From Flagellimonas lutimaris (GTDB lineage Bacteria; Bacteroidota; Bacteroidia; Flavobacteriales; Flavobacteriaceae): a DNA stretch of 64,000 nucleotides. Positions 27,870 through 36,338 of this stretch are shown in pieces. Each line of letters starts with the position of its first letter. Positions within the stretch are counted from its first letter, which is position 1. Below the pieces are notes generated by a model, which was given only the letters and a program-made list of their open reading frames with translations, had not been told where the DNA came from and made no database searches. The translations under genes were made by a program, and so were the position numbers. The stretch is taken from positions 598,682 to 662,681 of the forward strand of contig NZ_QXFH01000077.1 of the NCBI RefSeq assembly GCF_003581615.1. Direction: 5' to 3'.

Positions 27870-28661
27870 ATGAAGTTGAAAATATCAGATAGACGAAAGA
27901 AAATCATAAACAGGATTTATAAAATATCCCTTGTAATTATAGGTCTGGTAATTGTATTGTTTAATGACACTTTTGGCAAGTTAGAAGGGTTTGTAGAGTT
28001 TATTGTCCTGTACTTTACTCTTTTATTTATAACAATAGCATACTGGGTTTTTAAACAAATCAAATCAATTATTCGCTTAAAGAATGAAAAAGAAAAAACA
28101 GAATTACTGCATTTAAAAAGTCAGGTGAATCCACATTTCTTCTTCAATACACTCAACAATTTATATGGATTAATGGAGAAAGATTCCAAGGAGCGGGAAA
28201 TGGTACTCAAACTGTCCGACATGATGCGATATAGTATTTATGAAGGGCAAAAAGATAGGGTTACCCTTCAACAAGAAATAGATTACCTAAAAAACTATAT
28301 TGCGCTTCAAGAAATACGCTATCATAAAAAGTCCGACGTTCAGTTTAATACTGAAGTTGAGAATCCTGATGCTAAAATAATGCCTTTATTATTTATTATT
28401 CTAGTCGAGAATGCCTTTAAGCATGGCTTGGAAAACTTGGAAAAAGGTGCCTATATTCATATTGACTTAACCGAAGGGGATAATGAAGTGAATTTTGTAA
28501 TTGAAAATAATTTTGAAGTACAGCAAGAATCCAATACATCAGGAATTGGTTTAAAAAACTTAAAAAGAAGATTAGCGTTAGTCTACCCAAATAGGCATAC
28601 GCTTTCGTTTGATGTAAACCCTAATAGTTATAATGTTAAACTATCTCTAAAGCTAAAATAA
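27870..28661 (+). CDS. LytS/YehU-type sensor histidine kinase (short)
   Basis: A 263-residue membrane kinase with only two hydrophobic segments (about residues 17-32 and 43-61), then the His_kinase domain. The phospho-acceptor is His89 in NPHFFFNTLNN, and the ATPase part shows LVENAFKHG and SGIGLKNLKRRL. Having no periplasmic domain, it must sense the membrane or a partner protein. Its TAA overlaps the next gene's ATG by one base (TAATG), so translation is coupled. The gene faces the ABC ATPase/permease-peptidase operon across 208 bp. Confidence 0.92.
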   Translation: MKLKISDRRKKIINRIYKISLVIIGLVIVLFNDTFGKLEGFVEFIVLYFTLLFITIAYWVFKQIKSIIRLKNEKEKTELLHLKSQVNPHFFFNTLNNLYGLMEKDSKEREMVLKLSDMMRYSIYEGQKDRVTLQQEIDYLKNYIALQEIRYHKKSDVQFNTEVENPDAKIMPLLFIILVENAFKHGLENLEKGAYIHIDLTEGDNEVNFVIENNFEVQQESNTSGIGLKNLKRRLALVYPNRHTLSFDVNPNSYNVKLSLKLK

Positions 28662-29356
28662 TGAGATATCTAATCATAGATGATGAACATATCGCACACA
28701 AGATTATAATGGAATATTGTGAAATGCTTCCACACATGAAGTTGCAAAAAAACTGTTATAGCGCTTTGGAAGCTCTTGAGTATTTAAATACACATCAAGT
28801 GGACTTGATCTTTTTAGATATAAATATGCCAAAGCTTAAAGGGTTTGAGTTTTTAAAAACATTATCAGCGCCTCCAAAAGTTATAGTCACTACGGCATAT
28901 AGTGAGTTTGCCATAGAAGGTTATGAGCTTAATGTTTCGGATTACTTATTAAAACCGTTTAGTTTAGAGCGCTTTTTAAAGGCCGTAAACAAAGTTATGG
29001 GCTCAAATACCAATTTAAAAAATGCGAGTTCAGAAGAAAATGACAGGGCAACAAAACGTATATTTTTGCGTCAGAATAAATCGTATATCCAAGTAGAAGT
29101 AGATACTATTTTATTTATTGAAGCTGCCGGAAATTATACCAAAATTGTTTCTAAAACCGATACCATTACCATACGCGAAAAAATATCCGATATATTAGAA
29201 TCACTACCATCAGATGATTTTATACAAGTGCACAAATCATTCGCGGTGGCCATAAAATATATTAATAGAATTGAGGGAAATAGAATACATATCCAAGACC
29301 ATACAATTCCAATTGGCAAATTATATAAAGCCAACCTTATTAAGATTTTGAACTAG
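28661..29356 (+). CDS. LytTR-family response regulator
   Basis: A 231-residue regulator with a receiver domain (acidic IDDE, phospho-acceptor Asp53 in LIFLDINMPKLKG, VTTAYS, LLKPFS). Its C-terminal LytTR domain has ILFIEAAGNYTKIV and FIQVHKSFAVAIKYI. It is the same length and of similar layout as the regulator at 10004-10699, so the two are paralogues. Coupled to the kinase gene, it probably controls the facing ABC/peptidase operon, as LytTR systems often act on adjacent transporters. A short repeat follows its stop. Confidence 0.93.
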   Translation: MRYLIIDDEHIAHKIIMEYCEMLPHMKLQKNCYSALEALEYLNTHQVDLIFLDINMPKLKGFEFLKTLSAPPKVIVTTAYSEFAIEGYELNVSDYLLKPFSLERFLKAVNKVMGSNTNLKNASSEENDRATKRIFLRQNKSYIQVEVDTILFIEAAGNYTKIVSKTDTITIREKISDILESLPSDDFIQVHKSFAVAIKYINRIEGNRIHIQDHTIPIGKLYKANLIKILN

Positions 29357-29381
29357 AGACTTCCCAAAGTAATTATTAAAT

Positions 29382-29413
29382 ACCATTCCACACATTACCC
29401 TCCCCCACTCCTA
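29382..29413. repeat. Intergenic repeat, partial copy C
   Basis: CCATTCCACACATTACCCTC and the following CTCCTAT match the left 30 bp of copy A at 10711. As with copy A, it lies after a LytTR gene. The match stops where the REP half-element starts. Confidence 0.5.
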
Positions 29414-29436
29414 TTCGACTTCGCTCAGGACAGGCT
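29414..29436 (+). repeat. Half REP-like element
   Basis: TTCGACTTCGCTCAGGACAG is one arm of the flavobacterial palindromic repeat family also seen at 14910 and 62226. It interrupts repeat copy C. Confidence 0.6.
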
Positions 29437-29649
29437 CCGGTTATGCAAAACCGCATGCTATTACATTATTTAAGGATATTAGGTAGTGTTCTTGCCAATA
29501 AAATGAGACAAAATCTAAATTTTCAACACAAAACGGGATGAAAAGATGCTTTTTTATAAAGTATTTTCAAAGAAAATCGAATTTTACTAGGATTTCTGCA
29601 AAATATGATTAAGTTATATATAGATAGAATGTGATACTAAAATAAATAT

Positions 29650-30510
29650 ATGAGGCAACTAAAGATTACCAAACAAATTACAAACAGGGATACTAAATCA
29701 TTAGAAAAGTACTTTCAAGAAATTTCCAAAATTGATTTGATAACTGCGGACGAGGAAGTAGAACTGGCCAGAAGAATTCGGGAAGGTGATCAAGCTGCAC
29801 TTAATAAATTAGTGAATGCCAATCTGCGTTTTGTGGTGTCTACCGCAAAACAATACCAAGGAAGTGGCCTAAGGCTTTCCGACCTGATCAATGAAGGAAA
29901 TATCGGTTTGGTGAAAGCAGCCAAACGTTTCGATGAAACAAGGGGATTTAAATTTATTTCCTATGCGGTTTGGTGGATCAGACAGTCCATACTACAGGCA
30001 ATTTCACAAAACTCCCGTATGGTGCGGTTACCCCTTAATAAGATTGGTGAAATCAGTAAAATAAAGAAAGTGTTTTCATCTTTGGAGCAAACACATCAAA
30101 GACCTCCAAGTGCGACGGAAATAGCAAATGAACTTGATATGAGTTCAGCCAAGGTAAAGTTGGCCATGAAAAACTCGGGAAAGCACTTGTCCATGGATGC
30201 ACCTTTTGAGCCTGGTGAATCTTCCAACCTTTACAACGTTATAGCATCAAAGAACACCACACGTCCGGATGATAAAATGATAAAGGATTCCCTAAGCGCC
30301 GATATTAACCAAGCATTAAAAACTCTACCTGACCGTGAGAGCGAAATTATACGTCTTCATTATGGTCTTGGAGAACGGAGCCCAAAAAGTCTGGGCGAGA
30401 TAGGTGAATTATTTGATATCACTAGGGAACGTGTAAGGCAAATTAGGGAAAAAGCTATCCGAATGCTGAGAAAACGTTCGCACAACCAAGTATTACAGGC
30501 CTATTTGTAG
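29650..30510 (+). CDS. RpoD-like group 1/2 sigma-70 factor
   Basis: A 286-residue sigma factor with the Bacteroidota RpoD layout (MRQLKITKQ start, no large 1.1 region). Regions 1.2/2 appear as ITADEEVELARRIREGD, LRFVVSTAKQYQ and FKFISYAVWWIRQSILQAIS. Region 3 is the RPPSATEIANELDMSS stretch, and region 4 is ITRERVRQIREKAIRMLRKR. Many normally constant positions are changed relative to the housekeeping protein as I recall it, for instance GSGLRLSDLINEGNIG and MDAPFEPGESSNLYNV. I therefore read it as a second, alternative copy rather than the main sigma factor. It stands alone and ends in a strong terminator. The housekeeping role cannot be excluded. Confidence 0.85.
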   Translation: MRQLKITKQITNRDTKSLEKYFQEISKIDLITADEEVELARRIREGDQAALNKLVNANLRFVVSTAKQYQGSGLRLSDLINEGNIGLVKAAKRFDETRGFKFISYAVWWIRQSILQAISQNSRMVRLPLNKIGEISKIKKVFSSLEQTHQRPPSATEIANELDMSSAKVKLAMKNSGKHLSMDAPFEPGESSNLYNVIASKNTTRPDDKMIKDSLSADINQALKTLPDRESEIIRLHYGLGERSPKSLGEIGELFDITRERVRQIREKAIRMLRKRSHNQVLQAYL

Positions 30511-30532
30511 TGAGCAGAAAATAATAATATGA

Positions 30533-30560
30533 AAAAGCCAACCTAAAGGTTGGCTTTTCT
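30533..30560. terminator. Bidirectional terminator
   Basis: A 12-bp stem, AAAAGCCAACCT with AGGTTGGCTTTT, around a 2-base loop. T tracts on both strands let it serve the sigma factor gene and the convergent oxidoreductase gene. Confidence 0.9.
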
Positions 30561-30585
30561 GTTCTTCATAAATAGGTATTTCCTT

Positions 30586-31257
30586 TTAGGACAACTCCTC
30601 GGCAACCATTTGGTCTTTCGAAATACCGATCTCTTCTAAATCCTGCTGTACCGACTTCATCATGGGTGGCGGTCCACAAAGATAAAACTTGGCGTCCTTA
30701 TCCGTAATATGTTCTTTTAAAAACTGGATGTCTATAAAACCGTGAGGATACTTACTGCTCTGTTCATCCGAAAGGATATTGATAAAGTCTTTCCCCAACC
30801 ATTTTTCAAATTCTGCCTGCATGATAATATCCTTTTCACGCTTATTGGCGAACAACAAACGATTGCCTTCCAGTTGGTGCTTCCGGGCCAAATCCCTAAA
30901 AATAGCGATAAAAGGGGTCACCCCTGCCCCACCGGCCAAAAATATGCCGGGACCTTGGTAGGATATGGCGCCCCAAACATCTTCCAACAATAGATGGTCG
31001 CCTTGTTCCAGCGTTTGCAGCATATCCGTTACACCGTTATGATCGGGATATACCTTTATGGTAAACTGTAAAAAACCATCATCCGGAAGTCCCGTAAACG
31101 TAAACGGGCGCTTTTTGTCCCGCCAACCTTCCTTATCCAAAGCAACTTCGGTAGCCTGACCTGGCTCAAAAGTATAATCGGCAGGTCGTTCCGTCTGAAT
31201 TTGAAGTACATCGTGGGTTATAAATCCTATTTCTTGAATTTTTACTTTATGTGGCAT
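30586..31257 (-). CDS. Ferredoxin-NADP reductase-like FAD oxidoreductase
   Basis: A 223-residue flavoprotein of the ferredoxin reductase superfamily. RPFTFTG binds FAD, GGAGVTPFIAI binds the NAD(P) ribose-phosphates and LCGPPPM is the C-terminal NAD(P) motif. The protein is compact, with no iron-sulfur or b5 domain, so electrons must go to a separate acceptor. It is the last gene of a stress cassette that includes OsmC and an old yellow enzyme under a Crp/Fnr regulator. A terminator-like hairpin separates it from osmC and probably lowers its expression. It could supply electrons to the neighbouring flavoenzyme; this is inference. Confidence 0.88.
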   Translation of the reverse strand: MPHKVKIQEIGFITHDVLQIQTERPADYTFEPGQATEVALDKEGWRDKKRPFTFTGLPDDGFLQFTIKVYPDHNGVTDMLQTLEQGDHLLLEDVWGAISYQGPGIFLAGGAGVTPFIAIFRDLARKHQLEGNRLLFANKREKDIIMQAEFEKWLGKDFINILSDEQSSKYPHGFIDIQFLKEHITDKDAKFYLCGPPPMMKSVQQDLEEIGISKDQMVAEELS

Positions 31258-31314
31258 ATAGTGCTTTTAGTGGTTAACAAATATCTTTTTTCTTTTTCTT
31301 GGAGGGTCCGTCCT

Positions 31315-31350
31315 AAAAAAGATACTGACTTACGAAAAGCCAGCATCTTT
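31315..31350 (-). terminator. Terminator or attenuator behind osmC
   Basis: On the minus strand a stem of 14 pairs with two G-U pairs (AAAGATGCTGGCTT with AAGTCAGTATCTTT, loop TTCGT) runs into six T residues. It lies between osmC and the oxidoreductase gene of the same strand. Confidence 0.7.
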
Positions 31351-31371
31351 CAATACAACGGATTCGTAGTA

Positions 31372-31794
31372 CTATTTTTCTAAGGTAACTTTGAGCTGGA
31401 TATCCGTTTTTAAAAGTTTTGAGATTGGGCATACCTCCTTGGCCTTATGTGCAATTTGCTGAAATTGCTCGGCATCTATGTTGGGTATATTTCCTTTTAA
31501 ATCCAGATTGATTAAGGTAACCTCTCCATCTTCAAATGTTACAGTGGCAGCAGTATCCAGACTATCCGGTGTAAAACCTTCTTCGCCCAATAGAAAACTT
31601 AACTGCATGGCAAAACAGCCGGCATGTGCCGCCCCTACCAATTCTTCGGGGTTGGTGCCTTTTTTGCCATCTTCAAAGCGAGTATGGAATGAATAGGGCG
31701 TACTGTCCAATACTCCACTGGTTGTGCTTAATGTTCCTTTTCCTTCTTTGCCCGAACCTTTCCACTGGGCATGTGCGTTTCGTGTAAACTTCAT
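31372..31794 (-). CDS. OsmC-family hydroperoxide reductase
   Basis: A 140-residue OsmC/Ohr-fold peroxidase that reduces organic hydroperoxides with two cysteines. Both are present, in AHAGCFAMQLS and in EVCPISK, as is the family motif TNPEELVGAAHAGC. The OsmC rather than Ohr branch is favoured by overall pattern. The start is 30 bp after the old yellow enzyme stop, so the two are probably one transcript. A hairpin follows. Induction by the Crp/Fnr regulator upstream is inferred from the site before the operon. Confidence 0.92.
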   Translation of the reverse strand: MKFTRNAHAQWKGSGKEGKGTLSTTSGVLDSTPYSFHTRFEDGKKGTNPEELVGAAHAGCFAMQLSFLLGEEGFTPDSLDTAATVTFEDGEVTLINLDLKGNIPNIDAEQFQQIAHKAKEVCPISKLLKTDIQLKVTLEK

Positions 31795-31824
31795 GTTTTG
31801 TCTTTTTAATTTTATTAAATCTAT

Positions 31825-32925
31825 TTATGCTTTTTGTTCGGCACTTGCCATAGGATAATCTGTGTATCCTTCTTTGCCGGGAGTGTAAAATGTATCCTTA
31901 TCCCACTCGGCCAATTCAATACCGTGCTCAAAGCGCTCCACCAAATCTGGATTGGAGATGTATGGTTTACCGTAGGCCACCAAATCTGCATTTCCTGAGG
32001 CAATCACCTCATTACCGGAATCTTGGTCAAATCCTCCATTGATCATTAACGTACCATTATACAACGGTCTAAAATGTTTGGCAATTTCCGTTACCGCGTA
32101 GGGTATGTCGGAAACATCCGTAAATGGTTCGGATAGATGGATATAGGCCAAATTATAATTATTCAATTTTTTGATGATGTATTCAAAGGTGGGTATGGTG
32201 TCTTTATCCATCGTCATTCCGAAAACCCCGTTTAACGAAGGATTGAATCGAGTACCTATTTTTTCTTCCGGGATTACTTCCTTGACCGCGTCCAGTACTT
32301 CAAAAAAGAACCGCGCTTTGTTCTCATGGCTTCCACCATATTCATCTGTTCTTGTATTGGAGGTGCCATTAAAAAACTGATGGAAGAGATAGCCGTTGGA
32401 TGAATGGATTTCTATCCCATCAAACCCGGCTTCAACCGCATTTTTGGCTGCATTCTTGAAATCTTCCACCGTAGTTTTAATATCCTCCTTGGTCATTTCC
32501 TTGGGAGTTACGGTGTCTTTAAAGCCATCTGGGGTATATGATTGTGCGTTTGGATTTATCGCTGAAGGTGCCAAAGGCAATTCCCCATTATGGAAATCTG
32601 GATGTGACATTCTACCCACGTGCCATAACTGTATGAAGATTTTCCCACCTTTGTCATGAACTCGTTTGGTCACCTTTTTCCAGCCCTCCACCTGAGCTTT
32701 GGTATGTATCCCTGGGGTATTTACATATCCTACCGCACGTTCCGATACTTGAGAACCTTCGGTGATTATTAAACCTGCAGAAGCACGCTGTTCATAATAC
32801 AGGCCGTGGAGTTCATCCGTCGGCTTTTTTTGGTCGCTGACTGCCCTACTTCGGGTCATAGGTGCCATTACGACACGATTTTTCAATTTTATATTCTTGT
32901 TGTACGGAGTAAGTAAATTTTGCAT
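31825..32925 (-). CDS. nemA: Old yellow enzyme (NemA-like alkene reductase)
   Basis: A 366-residue FMN-dependent ene-reductase acting on quinones, maleimides and other electrophilic alkenes. MAPMTRSRA and QLWHVGRMSHPD contribute to FMN binding. HSSN in GIEIHSSNGYLFHQFF gives the substrate-binding His/Asn pair, and TRTDEYGGS is the family hallmark. The ATG of MQNLLTPYNKN is used, because 15 upstream codons in the same frame lack family character. Stress-response neighbours are osmC downstream and the Crp/Fnr regulator gene directly upstream, with an FNR-like box between. The product belongs to the NADPH-using class. Confidence 0.92.
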   Translation of the reverse strand: MQNLLTPYNKNIKLKNRVVMAPMTRSRAVSDQKKPTDELHGLYYEQRASAGLIITEGSQVSERAVGYVNTPGIHTKAQVEGWKKVTKRVHDKGGKIFIQLWHVGRMSHPDFHNGELPLAPSAINPNAQSYTPDGFKDTVTPKEMTKEDIKTTVEDFKNAAKNAVEAGFDGIEIHSSNGYLFHQFFNGTSNTRTDEYGGSHENKARFFFEVLDAVKEVIPEEKIGTRFNPSLNGVFGMTMDKDTIPTFEYIIKKLNNYNLAYIHLSEPFTDVSDIPYAVTEIAKHFRPLYNGTLMINGGFDQDSGNEVIASGNADLVAYGKPYISNPDLVERFEHGIELAEWDKDTFYTPGKEGYTDYPMASAEQKA

Positions 32926-32945
32926 ATATCTAATTTGATTTATAA

Positions 32946-32989
32946 GAAATATACAACTCGGAAGTGCCAATATGATTGACTTAAATCAA
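32946..32989 (-). promoter_or_regulatory. Putative promoter with FNR/CRP-like box for the nemA operon
   Basis: The box TTGAC-TTAA-ATCAA (32976-32989) matches the FNR consensus TTGAT-N4-ATCAA at 9 of 10 positions. It directly abuts the stop codon of the Crp/Fnr gene. On the minus strand a -7 element TATATTTC (32953-32946), 7/8 of TAnnTTTG, follows. The box centre lies about 41 bp upstream of the predicted transcription start, the class II activator position. Binding is inferred. Confidence 0.65.
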
Positions 32990-33580
32990 TTAGGATTTTT
33001 TTAACGCTTTCATTTTTCTTCGGGCACGGCTGAGCCCCTCTGGGGAAACTCCCAAATAACTTGCTATTTGATAGTTGGGAACACGCCCTTCAATGTTCGG
33101 ATAACTTTCACAGAATTCCAAATACCGTTCTTTAATGCTTTTTCCCAAAGACGAAAGAATACGTTTGCGAAGCGAGATGAACGCACTGGTGACCAATATC
33201 CTGAAATAACGTTCAAATATGGGAGATTGCTGAAACAGAGTTTGTAAATCATTGTAATTGATGGCCAATAATGTGGAATCTTCCAAGGCTTCAATATATA
33301 ATTTGGAGGGCACCCCATTGTAAAAGGCGTCAAAATCACCGAGCCACCAATTCTCTATGGCAAATTGAACGATACTTTTGTTCCCCTTCTTATCCAGATA
33401 ATAAGCACTTAAACACCCTTTTACCACAAAATACTCGTGTTTTACGTGCGTATCGGGCTGTAATAAAAATTTGCCTTTGGTAACAACGACCTCTCTAAAT
33501 TTTGAAGTGAACAAATGTAAATCCTCCGGTCTTGGGTCTACCTGTTGCTTAATATGTTCAATGAGAGGTTCGGTGGTCAT
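32990..33580 (-). CDS. Crp/Fnr-family transcriptional regulator
   Basis: A 196-residue regulator with a cyclic-nucleotide-binding-type beta roll (VVTKGKFLLQPDTHVKHEYFV, LGDFDAFYNGVPS). A C-terminal winged helix has YQIASYLGVSPEGLSRARRKM as recognition helix. Typical FNR cysteines are missing, so oxygen sensing through an iron-sulfur cluster is unlikely, and the cAMP contact residues are not conserved either. It lies immediately upstream of nemA, osmC and the FAD oxidoreductase, all on one strand, which implies a detoxification cassette under its control. The effector is unknown. Confidence 0.9.
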   Translation of the reverse strand: MTTEPLIEHIKQQVDPRPEDLHLFTSKFREVVVTKGKFLLQPDTHVKHEYFVVKGCLSAYYLDKKGNKSIVQFAIENWWLGDFDAFYNGVPSKLYIEALEDSTLLAINYNDLQTLFQQSPIFERYFRILVTSAFISLRKRILSSLGKSIKERYLEFCESYPNIEGRVPNYQIASYLGVSPEGLSRARRKMKALKKS

Positions 33581-33665
33581 AAAATATGAAATGTATAATT
33601 CTGGGATTTAATTTAATATTTCTGCGTTTAAGTGAAAAGTCGATGAATTCGCACCATCTGTTTTA

Positions 33666-34388
33666 CTACTTCTTCATGAAAACCATACAATGCTGCCAAG
33701 GTAGGTTATCATCATTCCGTTCCAAGGTTAATCCAGCGGCTTTCATTTCCTTGACTGCCTGTGCTTCTGTCATTTTATGTAATTCCTTTATGGGCACTGT
33801 CCTATCTTCACCTCGATACTCTATTAAAAATAATTTACCCTTAGGTTTTAAGGCTTTTTTTATTGATGCAATCATCTCCTTCGGGTAATTGAATTCGTGA
33901 TAGACGTCTACCATCAATACCTTGTCCACACTATTTTCCGGAAGGTTTACACTTTTTTCGCTACCCTTTACTATTTTGATATTTTGATTGTTCCGGGCTT
34001 CCTTTTTTGCTCGTAATGCTTCCAGCATTTCATCCTGAATATCAACTGCATAAATGGTTCCTTTGTTTGCCAAAGGTGCCATTTTAAAGACATGATAGCC
34101 GGAACCCGCACCAATATCGGCAATGATATCCTTAGGCTTTATGTACATGTTCTTTAGTAGGATAGAGGTATTTTCTTCTTCTTCACGCTCTGGCCTTTCC
34201 AACCAGTTCATTCCTTGAAAACCCATTACATGGGCTATTTCACGACCCATATACCATTTTCCAATGCCGTTTGGGCCTCCTTGCTTATACACATAATCCT
34301 CCGTATTATTCTTCGTTTGCCCGTTACACGAGCATAATAAGAATAGACCAATGAACATTAGTGCTATTGTTGATTTAAAGCTTAACAT
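33666..34388 (-). CDS. SAM-methyltransferase-like protein with lipoprotein signal
   Basis: A 240-residue protein with a Rossmann methyltransferase core. Motif I DIGAGSGYHVFKMA, the acidic end of strand 2 (IYAVDIQDEM) and MVDVYHEF as motif IV are all recognisable. The N-terminus is a clear lipoprotein leader, LMFIGLFLLCSCNGQ, with Cys in the lipobox. SAM is not found in the periplasm, so either the protein is a methyltransferase in an odd place or it has lost that activity. The start is 12 bp after the stop of the gamma-glutamyltransferase gene, so the two look co-transcribed. Substrate unknown. Confidence 0.8.
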   Translation of the reverse strand: MLSFKSTIALMFIGLFLLCSCNGQTKNNTEDYVYKQGGPNGIGKWYMGREIAHVMGFQGMNWLERPEREEEENTSILLKNMYIKPKDIIADIGAGSGYHVFKMAPLANKGTIYAVDIQDEMLEALRAKKEARNNQNIKIVKGSEKSVNLPENSVDKVLMVDVYHEFNYPKEMIASIKKALKPKGKLFLIEYRGEDRTVPIKELHKMTEAQAVKEMKAAGLTLERNDDNLPWQHCMVFMKK

Positions 34389-34400
34389 TATCCTATGGGT

Positions 34401-36104
34401 TTAATATCCTGCCGCCTGACCATCCTTTCTGGATTCCGAAGCCCCCGAATACACTTTGCTTTCCAAATCAATACCAATAGCTTGGTAACCACCGTACATT
34501 CCCACACCAAAGCCGATACGATGGCCTTTTTTTCGTAATTCCCTTAAGGTTTCAGGTGCAAAACCACTTTCAAGATACAAAGTACCCCCATTGGTCATTT
34601 TAGATCCTGTGGGTTGCGAACTACCTCTATGTCGCATACGTGGTGCATCTCCGGCTTCTTGTAAATTCATTCCAAAGTCAACAATGTTCACAACAATCTG
34701 CGCATGCCCCTGAGGCTGTACTGCCCCGCCCATAAGACCAAAACTTACCCAAGGATTTCCATCCTTGGTGATAAATGCGGGAATAATGGTGTGAAAGGGG
34801 CGTTTACCAGGCTCTAATGCATTGGCGTGGCTCCTATCTTGTACATTGAACATTTGTCCGCGGTTTTGAAGCACAAAACCCAATCCATCAGGTACCATAC
34901 CCGAGGCAAATTCGGAATAAATACTTTGTATGAACGAAACCATGTTGCCGTCCCTATCGGCTACGGTCAAGTAGGTTGTATTCCCTGTTTCTATTTCCAT
35001 ATCACCAGCGGGATAGCTGTCTGCAACTTCATCCAGACTTAAAAGTTGTCTGCGCTGCGAAGCGTATTCATCGGACAAGAGTGTTTCCAAAGGAATCTTG
35101 TTGAATTCGGGGTCTGCATAAAATTTGGCCCGGTCTTCGTAGGCCAACTTTTTGGCTTCTGTAAGCACATGTAGATATTCGGCACTGCCAAAACCCATTT
35201 CGCTGATATCATATCCTTCCAAAATATTCAACATCTGCAAAGCAGCGGTACCCTGTCCGTTGGGTGGGAGTTCCCAAACATCATATCCCCGATAGTTCAC
35301 AGAAACGGGAGTTACCCAATTAGAGGTATGACTTGCCAAGTCTTCGTATCTTAAAAATCCGCCATGTTTTTTCATGTAGCTATCTATAGTCTTTGCAATG
35401 GAACCTTTATAAAAGGCATCGCGACCATTTTTAGCAATTTGTTCGTAGGTGTTGGCCAAATCTTGATTTATAAATACTTCTCCTTTAACCGGAGGTCTTC
35501 CGGCAGGCATATAGGTTTGGGCAAAACCGGGTTGATCCTTTAACCCTTCATAACTCGATGCCATTTCGTAGGCAATCACTTCGGATACCGGAAATCCATT
35601 GCTGCCATAATCTATGGCGGGTTGCAGTATTTCTTCCATGGATAAGCGACCAAATTTCTCATGTAATTTGAACCAGCCATCTACGCAGCCGGGAACCGAT
35701 ATTGGCAATGGGCCATATAAGGGAACATATTTTAGTTCTTTTTCCATGAAATAATCAATGGATAATGATTTAGGTGCCCTACCGCTTCCATTTAAACCGT
35801 ATAATTTATTTTCATCGGCAGACCAAACTATGGCAAAGACATCACCCCCAATACCACAACTAGCCGGCTCTACAAGTCCTAATACTGCATTGGCAGCTAT
35901 TGCAGCATCCATGGCACTGCCTCCCTTTTTTAAGATATCCAAAGCAACTTGGGTAGCCAAAGGCTGGCTTGTCGCTGCCATGCCGTTCTGTGCCAAAATT
36001 TCAGAGCGGGTAGTAAAGGGTTCACCAGTTAATCGGTCTTGGGCATGTAGCATGCTCCCCAAGGTAATTAGGGCGATAAAGGTTGATAAAAGTTTCATTT
36101 TCAA
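34401..36104 (-). CDS. Gamma-glutamyltransferase, periplasmic
   Basis: A 567-residue N-terminal-nucleophile hydrolase, autocleaved into two chains. The cleavage site and nucleophile are at the first Thr of GNTTYLTVADRDGN, and gamma-glutamyl-binding motifs FHTIIPAF and GLMGGAVQPQGHAQ follow. The signal peptide (LSTFIALITLGSMLHAQ) places it in the periplasm, where it would cleave glutathione or gamma-glutamyl peptides. MAATSQPLATQVAL and GGNALDAA-like SAMDAAIAANAVLG are the conserved N-terminal elements. Downstream, on the same strand, is the methyltransferase-like lipoprotein gene. It could alternatively be a cephalosporin acylase-type relative. Confidence 0.9.
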   Translation of the reverse strand: MKMKLLSTFIALITLGSMLHAQDRLTGEPFTTRSEILAQNGMAATSQPLATQVALDILKKGGSAMDAAIAANAVLGLVEPASCGIGGDVFAIVWSADENKLYGLNGSGRAPKSLSIDYFMEKELKYVPLYGPLPISVPGCVDGWFKLHEKFGRLSMEEILQPAIDYGSNGFPVSEVIAYEMASSYEGLKDQPGFAQTYMPAGRPPVKGEVFINQDLANTYEQIAKNGRDAFYKGSIAKTIDSYMKKHGGFLRYEDLASHTSNWVTPVSVNYRGYDVWELPPNGQGTAALQMLNILEGYDISEMGFGSAEYLHVLTEAKKLAYEDRAKFYADPEFNKIPLETLLSDEYASQRRQLLSLDEVADSYPAGDMEIETGNTTYLTVADRDGNMVSFIQSIYSEFASGMVPDGLGFVLQNRGQMFNVQDRSHANALEPGKRPFHTIIPAFITKDGNPWVSFGLMGGAVQPQGHAQIVVNIVDFGMNLQEAGDAPRMRHRGSSQPTGSKMTNGGTLYLESGFAPETLRELRKKGHRIGFGVGMYGGYQAIGIDLESKVYSGASESRKDGQAAGY

Positions 36105-36270
36105 TTTTTTAAAGGTAGTTATTACTTAAGTCTAAGGAATCCCAATAATTGGGTTAGACTTAATAATTGGTTTGCACCTTTAAATATAACGATAGTGGAC
36201 CCAACTTTCCAGGCTATTCAAAAAAAGTTGATTTTTGAAATTTGGAGAGGCATGCTTTAAGTTTCCCCAT

Positions 36271-36293
36271 AAAAAAACCACCCAAAGGGTGGC
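36271..36293 (-). terminator. Terminator of the FKBP gene
   Basis: On the minus strand GCCACCC and GGGTGG enclose a 3-base loop and are followed by seven T residues, 46 bp after the FKBP stop. Confidence 0.85.
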
Positions 36294-36338
36294 TTTTCTG
36301 CTCTTATTTAAAAGAGATGTTTTATAAAATCTTGGTGA

